NCBI GenBank assembly: GCA_035296965.1
Contig: DATGZX010000331.1
Span: forward strand, 1 to 33,123
DNA: 33,123 nt
Direction: 5' to 3'
Source of the DNA: DATGZX01 sp035296965
Lineage (GTDB): Bacteria; Planctomycetota; Planctomycetia; Gemmatales; Gemmataceae
The position numbers and the translations under genes were made by a program. Every line of letters begins with the position of its first letter. Position 1 is the stretch's first letter. The notes beneath the pieces were generated by a model. It was not told the origin of the DNA. It made no database searches and saw nothing but the letters and a program-made list of their open reading frames with translations. Of this stretch, positions 26,073 to 33,123 are shown piece by piece.

Positions 26073-27851
26073 ATGGTCATGCATGGGTTCCGGCTCGTTA
26101 TCGGTTGCTTGTGCTGCATGTTCCTCGCTTCTTTCGCGCGGGCCGACGCTCCTCCGGATCCCCTGCGTTTGCTTCCCCACGACGCGGATTTCTGCATCAA
26201 GATCGAACAGCCACGCAAGTTGGTTGAGGCCTTCGTTCACAACGACCTCGTCCAGGACCTGCAAGGCATCGATGCCATTCGTGAGTTGATAGACTCCACC
26301 AACTACCACCGCTTCTATCAGTTGATCGCCTACTTCGAGAAAGAGCTAGGATGCGACCGCTACGAATTGCTCGATCGTCTGGCTGGTGGAGGGATTCTCC
26401 TCGGCAGCAAGTTCGGCTCCATGCCCTTGCCGGTAGTAGTGGTGATCCAGGGGAAGGATGAGCAGCTCTTGCAACGCTTCAAGAAGCTCGCTCTGGAAGT
26501 GCTCGAGCAGGAGCTCGCCCGTCAGGAAGCGAAGGTCCGGATCGAGAAGAAGATGATTCAAAACGTTGAAACCATCCATATCGGCAACGAGTTCCATGCC
26601 GCCGTCGTTGGTTCGGCGATTCTCTTCAGTAACAACGAGAAGGCATTGCAACAAACCATCGAGCGCTCGCGGAAGCCCGCCGGCAAGAGCCTGGCGCAAT
26701 CCTCTCAGGTTGTGGCTGCCAAGCGCCTTGTGGAGCCGGAGCCGTTGGCATGGGCCTGGCTCAACCTGGAGACGGTGCACAATTCTCCGCAAGGCAAAGA
26801 CATTTTCGCCATGCCGCGTAACGAGGCAATTCTGACGGTGCTGTTCGGCGGCTGGCTCGATGTGGCCCGGCGCGCCCCGTTCCTTTGCGCCGGCGTTTAT
26901 GGGCGGGAACATGGGGCACTGTTGAGCGTGCGCATGCCGGCCGGGCGGGAGGGTATGCCGCCGGAGTTGGCAACGCACATCCCCGCCGCCGGCCAGCCCG
27001 GATCCCGGCCGCTCCTCGAACCCAAGGGCGTTCTCTACAGCGCGAGCTACTACCTCGATATCTCCAAGTTCTGGGACGGGCGCGCCAAGCTTTTCAACGA
27101 TAAGCAGAAGAAAACGTTCGAGGATTTCGATGCGAAGACCGGCCCGTTCCTGGCCGGCAGCAAGTTCTCCAAACTGCTGACGGAAGCCGGCCCCTATCAA
27201 CGCATCGTTGTCGCCCACCAGGCCAAGCATCCTTACAAGAAGGTGCCTGGCCAATACTCGCCGGCGACCGCCATCGTCCTGGAAATGCGCGAGCCCGCCG
27301 ACCTGAGCAAGAGATTGGAATCGATCCTGCGCGCCGCCGGTCTGCTGGTCTCGACCCAAGTAAAACTCAAGCTCGTGGAGGAGAAGTACGCCGGGCACAC
27401 GATCATTGCCTACCGCTTCCCCGAAGATGGCAAATTTCCGGTCGACGTGAATGACGTGCGCTTCAATTTCGTGCCATGCTTCGTAACGGTCGGCAAGCAG
27501 TTTGTCGCCTGTTCGGACCTGGAGCTTTGCCATGAGCTGATCGACTTGCTGGAAAAAGAGGACAAGGACAAGAGAGAGCAGGGGAGTGCCGCCACCGCTT
27601 GCACGCGCATTTATGCCGAGGGTGCGACCGAGCTGATGGACGGGTTCAAGGACAGGTTGTTCACGCAGACCATCCTCGACCAGGCGATCCCGCCGGAGAA
27701 GGCCAATCGACAGGTGCAAACATTCGTCGATTGGGTTCGCCGGCTCGGAGTGCTGCAACTGGAGTCGAATTACGGCCCCCATGATTTTCGCTACGACATC
27801 AGCCTGCGGACCGCGCCGAAAAAGAAGGCGGAGGCAACGCCAGGGCCATGA
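26073..27851 (+). CDS. Large secreted planctomycete protein of unknown function
   Basis: A 592-residue protein from the chosen start (MVMHGF); an ATG 18 bases upstream opens the same frame through a G run. The first ~25 residues are a signal peptide (VIGCLCCMFLASFARA, cleavage after ARA). The remainder is a mixed alpha/beta protein with pairs of similar halves: AAVVGSAILFSNNEKALQQTI and later FVACSDLELCHELIDLL read like repeated units of a DUF3352-type secreted protein, in which a bound strand is followed by a helix. I know of no reaction for it. It is alone on its transcript or leads into the DUF1800 gene 198 bases on, across a palindromic repeat. Confidence 0.72.
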   Translation: MVMHGFRLVIGCLCCMFLASFARADAPPDPLRLLPHDADFCIKIEQPRKLVEAFVHNDLVQDLQGIDAIRELIDSTNYHRFYQLIAYFEKELGCDRYELLDRLAGGGILLGSKFGSMPLPVVVVIQGKDEQLLQRFKKLALEVLEQELARQEAKVRIEKKMIQNVETIHIGNEFHAAVVGSAILFSNNEKALQQTIERSRKPAGKSLAQSSQVVAAKRLVEPEPLAWAWLNLETVHNSPQGKDIFAMPRNEAILTVLFGGWLDVARRAPFLCAGVYGREHGALLSVRMPAGREGMPPELATHIPAAGQPGSRPLLEPKGVLYSASYYLDISKFWDGRAKLFNDKQKKTFEDFDAKTGPFLAGSKFSKLLTEAGPYQRIVVAHQAKHPYKKVPGQYSPATAIVLEMREPADLSKRLESILRAAGLLVSTQVKLKLVEEKYAGHTIIAYRFPEDGKFPVDVNDVRFNFVPCFVTVGKQFVACSDLELCHELIDLLEKEDKDKREQGSAATACTRIYAEGATELMDGFKDRLFTQTILDQAIPPEKANRQVQTFVDWVRRLGVLQLESNYGPHDFRYDISLRTAPKKKAEATPGP

Positions 27852-27909
27852 TGCTGGGATTACCGTGTGCAGCGACCCAAAGGCAACCGCCGTTGTCAGG
27901 GCAAGAATC

Positions 27910-28034
27910 GTTTAACCGCGAGCCAGCGGCGAGCGCGTGAACTGACAGCAGGCCGTTAGCATTTTGTTCATGCCCCGAATAGTGCTTGCAAATGGGATAC
28001 TGGTCACGCGCTCCCCGCTGGGTCGCGGTTAAAC
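27910..28034. repeat. Palindromic dispersed repeat, family GTTTAACCGCG, copy 2
   Basis: Ends of about 31 bases (27910-27940 and 28004-28034) are reverse complements with two or three mismatches, around a ~63-base centre. The outer sequence GTTTAACCGCG is the same as in copy 1 (21492-21580), while the centre differs. It ends 15 bases before the DUF1800 start codon, and its right edge adjoins that gene's AGAGGAA ribosome binding site. Confidence 0.88.
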
Positions 28035-28049
28035 TAGAGGAACCATGCC

Positions 28050-29438
28050 ATGACGGAAGCCATCGACCCGCGCTGGGCCTGGGAGCCTTATCAACCTTCC
28101 GCAGGGTCTCCCTGGGACATCAAGAAGGTCGGCCACCTCTATCGCCGGGCTGGGTTCGGGGCCACCTGGCCGGAGCTGGAGGAAGGACTGAAGACCGGGC
28201 CGCAGCGGACCATCGATCTCCTCCTCAAGGGCGGCTCAACCTCGGACCCGCTGACTGCGCAGATGGAGCAGAGCATCATCCAGGCGAACAATGGCCAGCA
28301 GGCCCGCGCCTGGTGGTTGTACCGCATGCTCAATAGCGCACATCCCCTCCGTGAGAAACTGACGCTCTTCTGGCATAACCATTTCGCGACGAGCAACGCC
28401 AAGGTCAACAACGCCGGCTTCATGCTCGGCCAGTATGACCTTCTCTATCGCCATGCGCTGGGCAACTTCCGGCAGCTCCTTCAGGAGATCTCGGAAGACC
28501 GGGCGATGTTGGTCTGGCTCGACACCAGCCAGAGCAAGAAGGGGATGCCAAATGAAAACTATGCCCGCGAGCTGATGGAACTCTTCAGCCTGGGGATCGG
28601 CAACTATACGGAGGCCGACATTCGCGAGGCGGCGCGCGCGTTCACGGGCTGGGAGATCCAGGCCGGCAAGGCCGTCTTCAGTCCGAAGCAGCACGACGCC
28701 GGCGTAAAGACCGTCCTCGGTCAGAAAGGCGCCTGGGCCGGCAAGGATATCGTCCGCATCTGCCTGGAACAAAAGTCGGCCCCCTATTTCATCACCGGCA
28801 AGTTGTACCGCTTCCTGATCAGCGAGAGCGTGCCGGCGCCGCGCGAGCTCTTGGAGCCGTTGGCCAGCCAATTCCGCGACAGCGATTACAATTTCGGGGC
28901 GCTGGTCGAGACGATGCTGCGTTCCAATCTCTTTTTCGCGCCCGCGGTTTACCGGACGCGCATCAAGTCGCCGGTGGAATTCGCCCTGGGCATCGCTCGC
29001 GCCCTGGAAGGGCGCATCGGCACGACCTCCCTGGGTCTGAAGCTCGAAGAACTGGGCCAAAACCTCTTTTATCCTCCATCCGTCAAGGGCTGGGACGGCG
29101 GCGCGGCCTGGCTGAACGGCCAAACCCTGCTGCTGCGCCAGAACCTGGCCCTCGACTTGACCTCAACGGAGAACAACCAGTTCGGCCGGCGCACCGACCC
29201 GGCGGCCCTGGCGAGAAAGTATGCCAAGCAGGGTGATAAGGAAGTGGTAAGCTTTTTCTTGAGGCTATTCCTGCAGGGCGACGTGCCCGCGGACGCCCGC
29301 GCCAAGCTCGCGAGCTATCAACAGCAAGCGCGCGGACATAGCTATCCGGTCTACTGGACCAAGGAAGACGTGGACAATCATCGAGTCCGGACCTTGTGCC
29401 ATTTGGTCCTGACCCTGCCTGAGTTTCAACTCAACTGA
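28050..29438 (+). CDS. DUF1800 family protein
   Basis: A 462-residue protein. Hallmarks of DUF1800 in order are LYRRAGFGATWPELEE (~29-44), FWHNHFATSNAKVNN (~109-123), MPNENYARELMELFSLG (~167-183), IREAARAFTGWEI (~191-203) and, near the end, the VSFFLRLFLQGD segment. The family is nearly always encoded beside a DUF1501 gene, as here, and is abundant in planctomycetes. Its function is not established; export of the partner and shared occurrence suggest a role outside the cytoplasm, although this protein shows no clear signal peptide. The stop codon runs into a heptamer G-rich repeat leading to the next gene. Confidence 0.93.
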   Translation: MTEAIDPRWAWEPYQPSAGSPWDIKKVGHLYRRAGFGATWPELEEGLKTGPQRTIDLLLKGGSTSDPLTAQMEQSIIQANNGQQARAWWLYRMLNSAHPLREKLTLFWHNHFATSNAKVNNAGFMLGQYDLLYRHALGNFRQLLQEISEDRAMLVWLDTSQSKKGMPNENYARELMELFSLGIGNYTEADIREAARAFTGWEIQAGKAVFSPKQHDAGVKTVLGQKGAWAGKDIVRICLEQKSAPYFITGKLYRFLISESVPAPRELLEPLASQFRDSDYNFGALVETMLRSNLFFAPAVYRTRIKSPVEFALGIARALEGRIGTTSLGLKLEELGQNLFYPPSVKGWDGGAAWLNGQTLLLRQNLALDLTSTENNQFGRRTDPAALARKYAKQGDKEVVSFFLRLFLQGDVPADARAKLASYQQQARGHSYPVYWTKEDVDNHRVRTLCHLVLTLPEFQLN

Positions 29439-29471
29439 GGGGCTAGGGAGGAGGGGCGAGGGGCGAGGGAC
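29437..29471. repeat. G-rich heptamer repeat at the DUF1800 stop codon
   Basis: Five units in exact 7-base phase: GAGGGGC, TAGGGAG, GAGGGGC, GAGGGGC, GAGGGAC. The first overlaps the TGA stop. It fills most of the gap to the DUF1501 gene. Confidence 0.8.
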
Positions 29472-29496
29472 TGGGGATCAATAAGGAGTTATGAAG

Positions 29497-30735
29497 ATGA
29501 CAAATCGACGGGAGTTTTTGCGGAACTCGTTGGCTAGCGGGGCGCTCGTGAGCTGGGGGGTGACCGTGCCGGCGTTCTTGAGTCGCACGGCGGCAGCGGC
29601 GCCGAGGGCGGATCGGCCGGGAGCCAAGGACACGCTCCTGGTGGTGATCCAGTTGACGGGAGGTAACGACGGGCTCAACACCGTCATCCCGTACGCCGAC
29701 GCCGACTATGCCAAGCTCCGCCCGACGCTGCGCCAGGACAAGGCGCAGGTCAAGAAGATCGACGACCACGTGGGGTTGCACCCGTCCATGAGCGGCTTGG
29801 CCGGCCTGCTCGAGGACCATGCTCTGTGCGTCGTGCAGGGCGTCGGCTATCCGAATCCGAGTCAGTCGCACTTCCGCTCGATGGATATTTGGCAGGCGGC
29901 GAGCACGGCAGAAACCGTCACGGAGGGCTGGATCGGCAAGGCACTGAAATGCGCGCCGGCAACCGGAACGTTTCACCTTACCGACAAAAACGAAGGCACA
30001 CCGCTGGCTCTGGCCGGGGCACCGGCGCGCGTGCCATCGTTGACCGCGCTGGAAGATTTTCAACTGCGCACCGCCGCCGCCAGCAGCGCCGACAAGAAAC
30101 AACAGCGCGCCCTGATCGAAAGCGCCGCACAAGTGCAGAGCGGTACGCCGAACTTGCTCGATTTCGTCAAGCGCACCGCCGTCAACACGTACGACGCGAG
30201 CCGGCGGCTCAGAGAGGTTGCCGGCAATTACCAGCCGAAGTCGCCGTATCCGAACACGGCCCTCGCCAACCGGCTGAAGCTGGCGGCCCAGCTCATCGAC
30301 GCCGATCTGGGCGCGCGTATCTTCTATGTCTCGATCGACGGCTTCGACACGCACGCCAACCAGGCGACCACGCACGGCAACCTGCTGAGAGAGCTTTCCG
30401 ACGCCATGACCGCTTTCTACAAGGACCTGGCTGCCCGCGGGCACAAAGACCGGGTTTTGCTCATGACCTTCTCCGAGTTCGGCAGGCGAGCCGCGGAGAA
30501 CGGCAGCAAGGGCACGGACCACGGCTCCGCGGCGCCCATGCTGCTGGTCGGCGGCAAGGTCAAGGCGGGCGTCGTCGGCGCGCATCCCAGCCTGAGCAAG
30601 CTCGAGATGGGCAATCTCCGGCACCACACCGATTTCCGGCAGGTCTACGCCGCGGTGCTCGACAAATGGCTGGGCGTGCCCAGCCGCGACGTGCTGGGGG
30701 CAGAATTTCGCGGCCTGGAGATTTTGAAGAGCTAA
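29497..30735 (+). CDS. DUF1501 family protein with a Tat signal
   Basis: A 412-residue protein. The ATG giving MTNRREFLRN is preferred to one six bases upstream because AAGGAG then has eight-base spacing. The N-terminus has the twin-arginine motif NRREFLRN, a hydrophobic core and AAAA cleavage region (~25-35), so it should be exported folded. Family hallmarks are QLTGGNDGLNTVIPY, GLHPSMSGLAGLL, YPNPSQSHFRSMDIWQAAS, SIDGFDTHANQ and MTFSEFGRRAAENGSKGTDHG. These belong to the alkaline-phosphatase/sulfatase-like fold; the activity is unknown. Paired with DUF1800 just upstream, about 60 bases apart, probably one operon. Confidence 0.93.
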   Translation: MTNRREFLRNSLASGALVSWGVTVPAFLSRTAAAAPRADRPGAKDTLLVVIQLTGGNDGLNTVIPYADADYAKLRPTLRQDKAQVKKIDDHVGLHPSMSGLAGLLEDHALCVVQGVGYPNPSQSHFRSMDIWQAASTAETVTEGWIGKALKCAPATGTFHLTDKNEGTPLALAGAPARVPSLTALEDFQLRTAAASSADKKQQRALIESAAQVQSGTPNLLDFVKRTAVNTYDASRRLREVAGNYQPKSPYPNTALANRLKLAAQLIDADLGARIFYVSIDGFDTHANQATTHGNLLRELSDAMTAFYKDLAARGHKDRVLLMTFSEFGRRAAENGSKGTDHGSAAPMLLVGGKVKAGVVGAHPSLSKLEMGNLRHHTDFRQVYAAVLDKWLGVPSRDVLGAEFRGLEILKS

Positions 30736-30762
30736 ATAACCGTGTTGCAAATCAGCCGATAC

Positions 30763-30805
30763 TAGCCCGACGCGTTAGCGAGGTCCTCGCTGACGCTTCG
30801 GGCTA
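30763..30805. terminator. Palindrome between convergent genes, GACGCG family
   Basis: Arms of 21 bases around a one-base loop, TAGCCCGACGCGTTAGCGAGG against its complement with two mismatches. It lies between the DUF1501 gene and the leftward propeller gene. Its core resembles the palindrome at 8751-8796. Read through, it gives the peptide ARRVSEVLADASG, which I recognise as a recurring mistaken protein end in planctomycete annotations. Confidence 0.8.
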
Positions 30806-30814
30806 ATATTGGCG

Positions 30815-30864
30815 AACATGGCACCCAACAAGAGTCTGCTGCAAAATCACGCACGATCATTTAA
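30815..30864. repeat. 50-base dispersed repeat, copy B, containing a gene's stop codon
   Basis: Matches copy A at 23231-23280 at 43 of 50 positions. The TAA stop of the propeller gene is at the same offset as that of the DUF6580-like gene in copy A. Confidence 0.88.
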
Positions 30865-32648
30865 GTCACGTCGATCAGCCAGGTGCCCAGGATCGTATTG
30901 TTCAGCGTGTCCGTCACGGTAATCGTTTGCCATCCTTTCGTCTTGAGTTTCAGTTTGCTAAAGGTGTGCGCACCCATGTCGCCGGACGTGAAGGTGTAAT
31001 TGGCGGGCAGCGTGGCCCCGCTGGCCGAGTCGGTGAAATGGACCGTACCGGTATAGCCCGTGGCGATGTTGCCGTAGGCATCCTCCGCCGTCACAGTGAT
31101 GCTGAACGACGTGCCGGATGCGACGCTGGTCGGGCCGGAGATGACGAACTGGGTCGCTGCTCCCGCGGTGATCGTGATGCCGCCTTCGGAGCCGGTAATG
31201 CCACTGTTGCTCGTATCGGTGGCCGTGATCGACTGCGTGCCGGCCGTGACTAGTGTCAAATTGAAAGTACCCGTGCCGTTGGTCAGCGTGGTTGGCGCGG
31301 GCAGGATGGCATGGGGGTCGCTGCTGGTGAACTGGACCGTGCCGCTGTAGGAGGTGTTGATGCTGCCGTTGGCGTTCAGAGCAGTGACCGTAATGGTGCC
31401 GCTCTGGCCCGCGGTGGCGGTTGCGGGGAAGCCGCTGACGGCGAAGGACGGGCCGCTTGACAGCTCGAAAACCGTGCCGTCGTTGGAGGCGCCGCCATTA
31501 CTCGTCGTGCCGTACAGATTGCCGCTGCTGTCCATGAGCAGACCGCTCGGGCCATTACCGTTAGTGCCGTTGAACGAGGCCAGCGTGGTGATCGTGCCAC
31601 TGCCTTGGGCCAGCTCGTAAATCGTGCCATCGTTGGAGGCGCCCCCGTACTCCGTAGTGCCGTACAGATTGCCGCTGCTGTCCATGTTCAGCCCAATCGG
31701 GCCATTACCGGTGGTGCCGTTGAACGAGGCCAGCGTGGAGATCGTATTGCTGCCATGGGCCAGCTCGAAAACCGCACCGTCGACGGAGTCGCCCCCGCCC
31801 ACCGCTGCGCCATATAGGTTGCCACTGCTGTCCATGACCAGGGGGGTATAGTATGAGTCTCCAGCGGTGCCTATCGAAGCCAGCACCGTAATCGTGTCGC
31901 TGCCATGGGCCACCTCGAAAAGCGTGCTATCAGAAAACGTTGTGCCGTACAGATTGCCGCTGCTGTCTATGAGCAGGCCGGAAAGCGGTGCTTCACCGTT
32001 GCTGCCGTTGAACGAAGCCAGCGTGGTGATCGTGCCGCTGCCGTGGACCAGCTCGAATACCGTGCCATAGATACTGGCGCCTCCACGCTCCGTTGTGCCG
32101 TACAGATTGCCGCTGCTGTCCATGACCAAGGGAGCACGCGGCTGTCTTCCGGTGCCGCCGTTGGGGCCGCTGAATGAGGCCAGCGTGTCTATCGTGCCGC
32201 TGCCATGAGCCAGCTCGAAAACCGTGCCATCACCGTGGGCGCCTCCGGTAGCCGTTGTGCTGTACAGATTGCCGCCGCTGTCCATGAGCAGGGCGGCCAC
32301 AGGATCTGAACCGTTAGTGCCGTTGAACGAAGCCAGCGTGGTGATGGCGCCGCTGCCGTGGGCCAGCTCGAAAACCGTGCCGTCGCCGTAGGCGCCTCCA
32401 CCCGTCGTTGTGCCGTACAAATTGCCGCTGCCGTCCATGATCACAGGGTCCGTGGGGCCTGCACCGTTGGTGCCGCTGAACGAGGCCAACGCGGACAGGC
32501 TAGGCGTGAGCCGGGTCTCGAGTTGCTGCACGCACAGAGGAATGGAGCGCGTGCGACGCCGTTGCGGGCCGCTTTGCCAGGCGCGCCGCCAGAAGGATGA
32601 CAGCCGACGTGGTGGGGAACCTGAACGCGACAGGAAGGAAAACAGCAT
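30861..32648 (-). CDS. Secreted repeat protein: predicted seven-bladed propeller plus two Ig-like domains
   Basis: A 595-residue protein. The ATG is preferred to a TTG nine bases upstream because GGAGG precedes it at suitable spacing. The basic N-terminus ends in LETRLTPS (43-50), like the LEPR/LExR-type N-terminal signal of planctomycete surface proteins. Seven ~48-residue repeats follow (~50-400), each with MDSSGNLYGTT, GTVFEL and TTLASFNGTNG elements. Two Ig-like domains (~403-500 and ~501-595; SGTITVTALNANGSINTSYSGTV and SITVTAEDAYGNIATGYTGTV) close the protein. It probably lies on the cell surface as a binding or adhesion protein. Ligand unknown. Repeats are so alike in DNA that copy number may vary between strains. 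Confidence 0.82.
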   Translation of the reverse strand: MLFSFLSRSGSPPRRLSSFWRRAWQSGPQRRRTRSIPLCVQQLETRLTPSLSALASFSGTNGAGPTDPVIMDGSGNLYGTTTGGGAYGDGTVFELAHGSGAITTLASFNGTNGSDPVAALLMDSGGNLYSTTATGGAHGDGTVFELAHGSGTIDTLASFSGPNGGTGRQPRAPLVMDSSGNLYGTTERGGASIYGTVFELVHGSGTITTLASFNGSNGEAPLSGLLIDSSGNLYGTTFSDSTLFEVAHGSDTITVLASIGTAGDSYYTPLVMDSSGNLYGAAVGGGDSVDGAVFELAHGSNTISTLASFNGTTGNGPIGLNMDSSGNLYGTTEYGGASNDGTIYELAQGSGTITTLASFNGTNGNGPSGLLMDSSGNLYGTTSNGGASNDGTVFELSSGPSFAVSGFPATATAGQSGTITVTALNANGSINTSYSGTVQFTSSDPHAILPAPTTLTNGTGTFNLTLVTAGTQSITATDTSNSGITGSEGGITITAGAATQFVISGPTSVASGTSFSITVTAEDAYGNIATGYTGTVHFTDSASGATLPANYTFTSGDMGAHTFSKLKLKTKGWQTITVTDTLNNTILGTWLIDVT

Positions 32649-32657
32649 TTGCGACAA

Positions 32658-33067
32658 CCTCCACTGAGATGCCGGTCCGCGGTTATAATGGAAGCGTCAT
32701 GATCCTGGCGCGCAGACCAAGCGCCGGGGCATGTCGAGGCCGGTGAGGGCTTTGCTTCGCGGCGAGAACTCACCGGCCGGCTATTTTCTCTTCTCGTTCG
32801 CGGATCGGTGCCTGGCCTATGCCTTGGGCGTAGGTCTCCTCACCTCGCCTTTTAACGCTGAAAGCGTTTCACAACCTAGCCCAGGGTCGCGGTACTCCGC
32901 GCACCCTGGGGGCATGGCCACATCCCGGTTTTTCCGGGACCCTGGGGTTCCACATTCGGCCGCCGCGCTGTGCAACCCCTTCGGGGCAGGGCTTCCAAGG
33001 TGCGCAGCTGTCTCGTTAAACTATTGCCTTCCAGGATTTACGAAGAGTCCTTTGGGAGGCGACACGG
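32658..33067. repeat. Hairpin-rich gap before the transposase-like gene
   Basis: About 400 bases with no gene. GGCCGGTGAG (32738-32747) faces CTCACCGGCC (32769-32778). AACGCT-GAA-AGCGTT lies at 32854-32868. CCCAGGGT faces ACCCTGGG at 32880-32910. TCCCGG-TTTTT-CCGGGA lies at 32933-32949. The AACGCTGAAAGCGTT...CCCAGGGT block is a recurring intergenic motif I recognise from planctomycetes and related bacteria. The insertion-sequence end should lie in the last ~80 bases, but I could not fix its terminal repeat. Confidence 0.65.
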
Positions 33068-33123
33068 ATGTTACCCAGTGTTTTCCAGACGTTTGTCGAA
33101 CGAAGCCCGATTTGCGTCATGGC
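33068..33123 (+). CDS. Start of an IS4-type transposase gene (partial)
   Basis: The ATG has GGGAGG eight bases upstream. The readable part, MLPSVFQTFVERSPICVM, has the look of N-termini I know from planctomycete IS4-family transposases (MLxSVxQxFVExSPxxVM). The gene leaves the window after 18 codons, so neither catalytic DDE residues nor completeness can be judged. Confidence 0.55.
   Translation, partial: MLPSVFQTFVERSPICVM

Noticed and set aside
26346..27782. A 478-codon open frame opposite the secreted-protein gene
   Set aside because: No signal peptide or motif; the plus strand has a signal peptide and good start region.
29443..30750. A 435-codon open frame opposite the DUF1501 gene
   Set aside because: The plus strand has a Tat signal and all DUF1501 hallmarks.
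31440..32480. Regularly spaced repeats considered as a CRISPR-like array
   Set aside because: The ~145-base period is the DNA of the seven protein repeats, in frame and with synonymous changes.

Overview
The window looks like chromosome from a planctomycete, most likely of the Gemmataceae or a close relative. This rests on gene content rather than any database search: an ECF sigma factor fused to WD40 repeats, a DUF1800-DUF1501 secreted pair, an extracellular repeat protein with an N-terminal LExRxTPS-type motif, an FHA/coiled-coil/kinase-like giant protein, GC-rich coding DNA, and many dispersed palindromes between genes.

Layout. Positions 1-523 hold a small toxin-antitoxin-like remnant (an antitoxin-like gene followed by the first part of a PIN toxin). 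Positions 587-4208 are a succinate dehydrogenase/fumarate reductase operon read leftward in the order sdhC-sdhA-sdhB. Positions 4392-7916 encode the sigma-WD40 fusion. Positions 8075-8654 are an overlapping Phd/YefM-RelE/ParE pair. Positions 8997-10757 are an ECF sigma factor with a membrane-anchored partner that is probably its anti-sigma factor. Positions 11037-14969 encode a 1310-residue FHA/coiled-coil/pseudokinase protein, divergent from a small lipoprotein gene. Positions 15641-18976 hold mutL and, upstream of it, an NtrC-type response regulator, divergent from an HD-GYP protein gene and a CPBP/CAAX protease gene (19240-21446).

The right half is more accessory. A two-gene cassette (unknown protein plus HEPN-like protein, 21648-22486) sits next to yjbQ, with a possible second copy of the yjbQ 3' end on its far side. 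A DUF6580-like membrane protein, about 0.7 kb of repeat-rich non-coding DNA, a metallophosphoesterase with a small membrane protein, a large secreted planctomycete protein, the DUF1800-DUF1501 pair and a predicted seven-bladed secreted propeller protein follow. The last 56 bases are the start of a gene resembling an IS4-type transposase.

How it fits together. There are three signalling modules (sigma-WD40, ECF/anti-sigma, NtrC plus HD-GYP), one respiratory complex, one DNA-repair gene and a set of exported proteins. Non-coding DNA is dominated by hairpins. Several lie exactly between convergent genes and probably end transcription in both directions. One 50-base repeat supplies the stop codon of two unrelated genes. 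No rRNA, tRNA or CRISPR array was seen.
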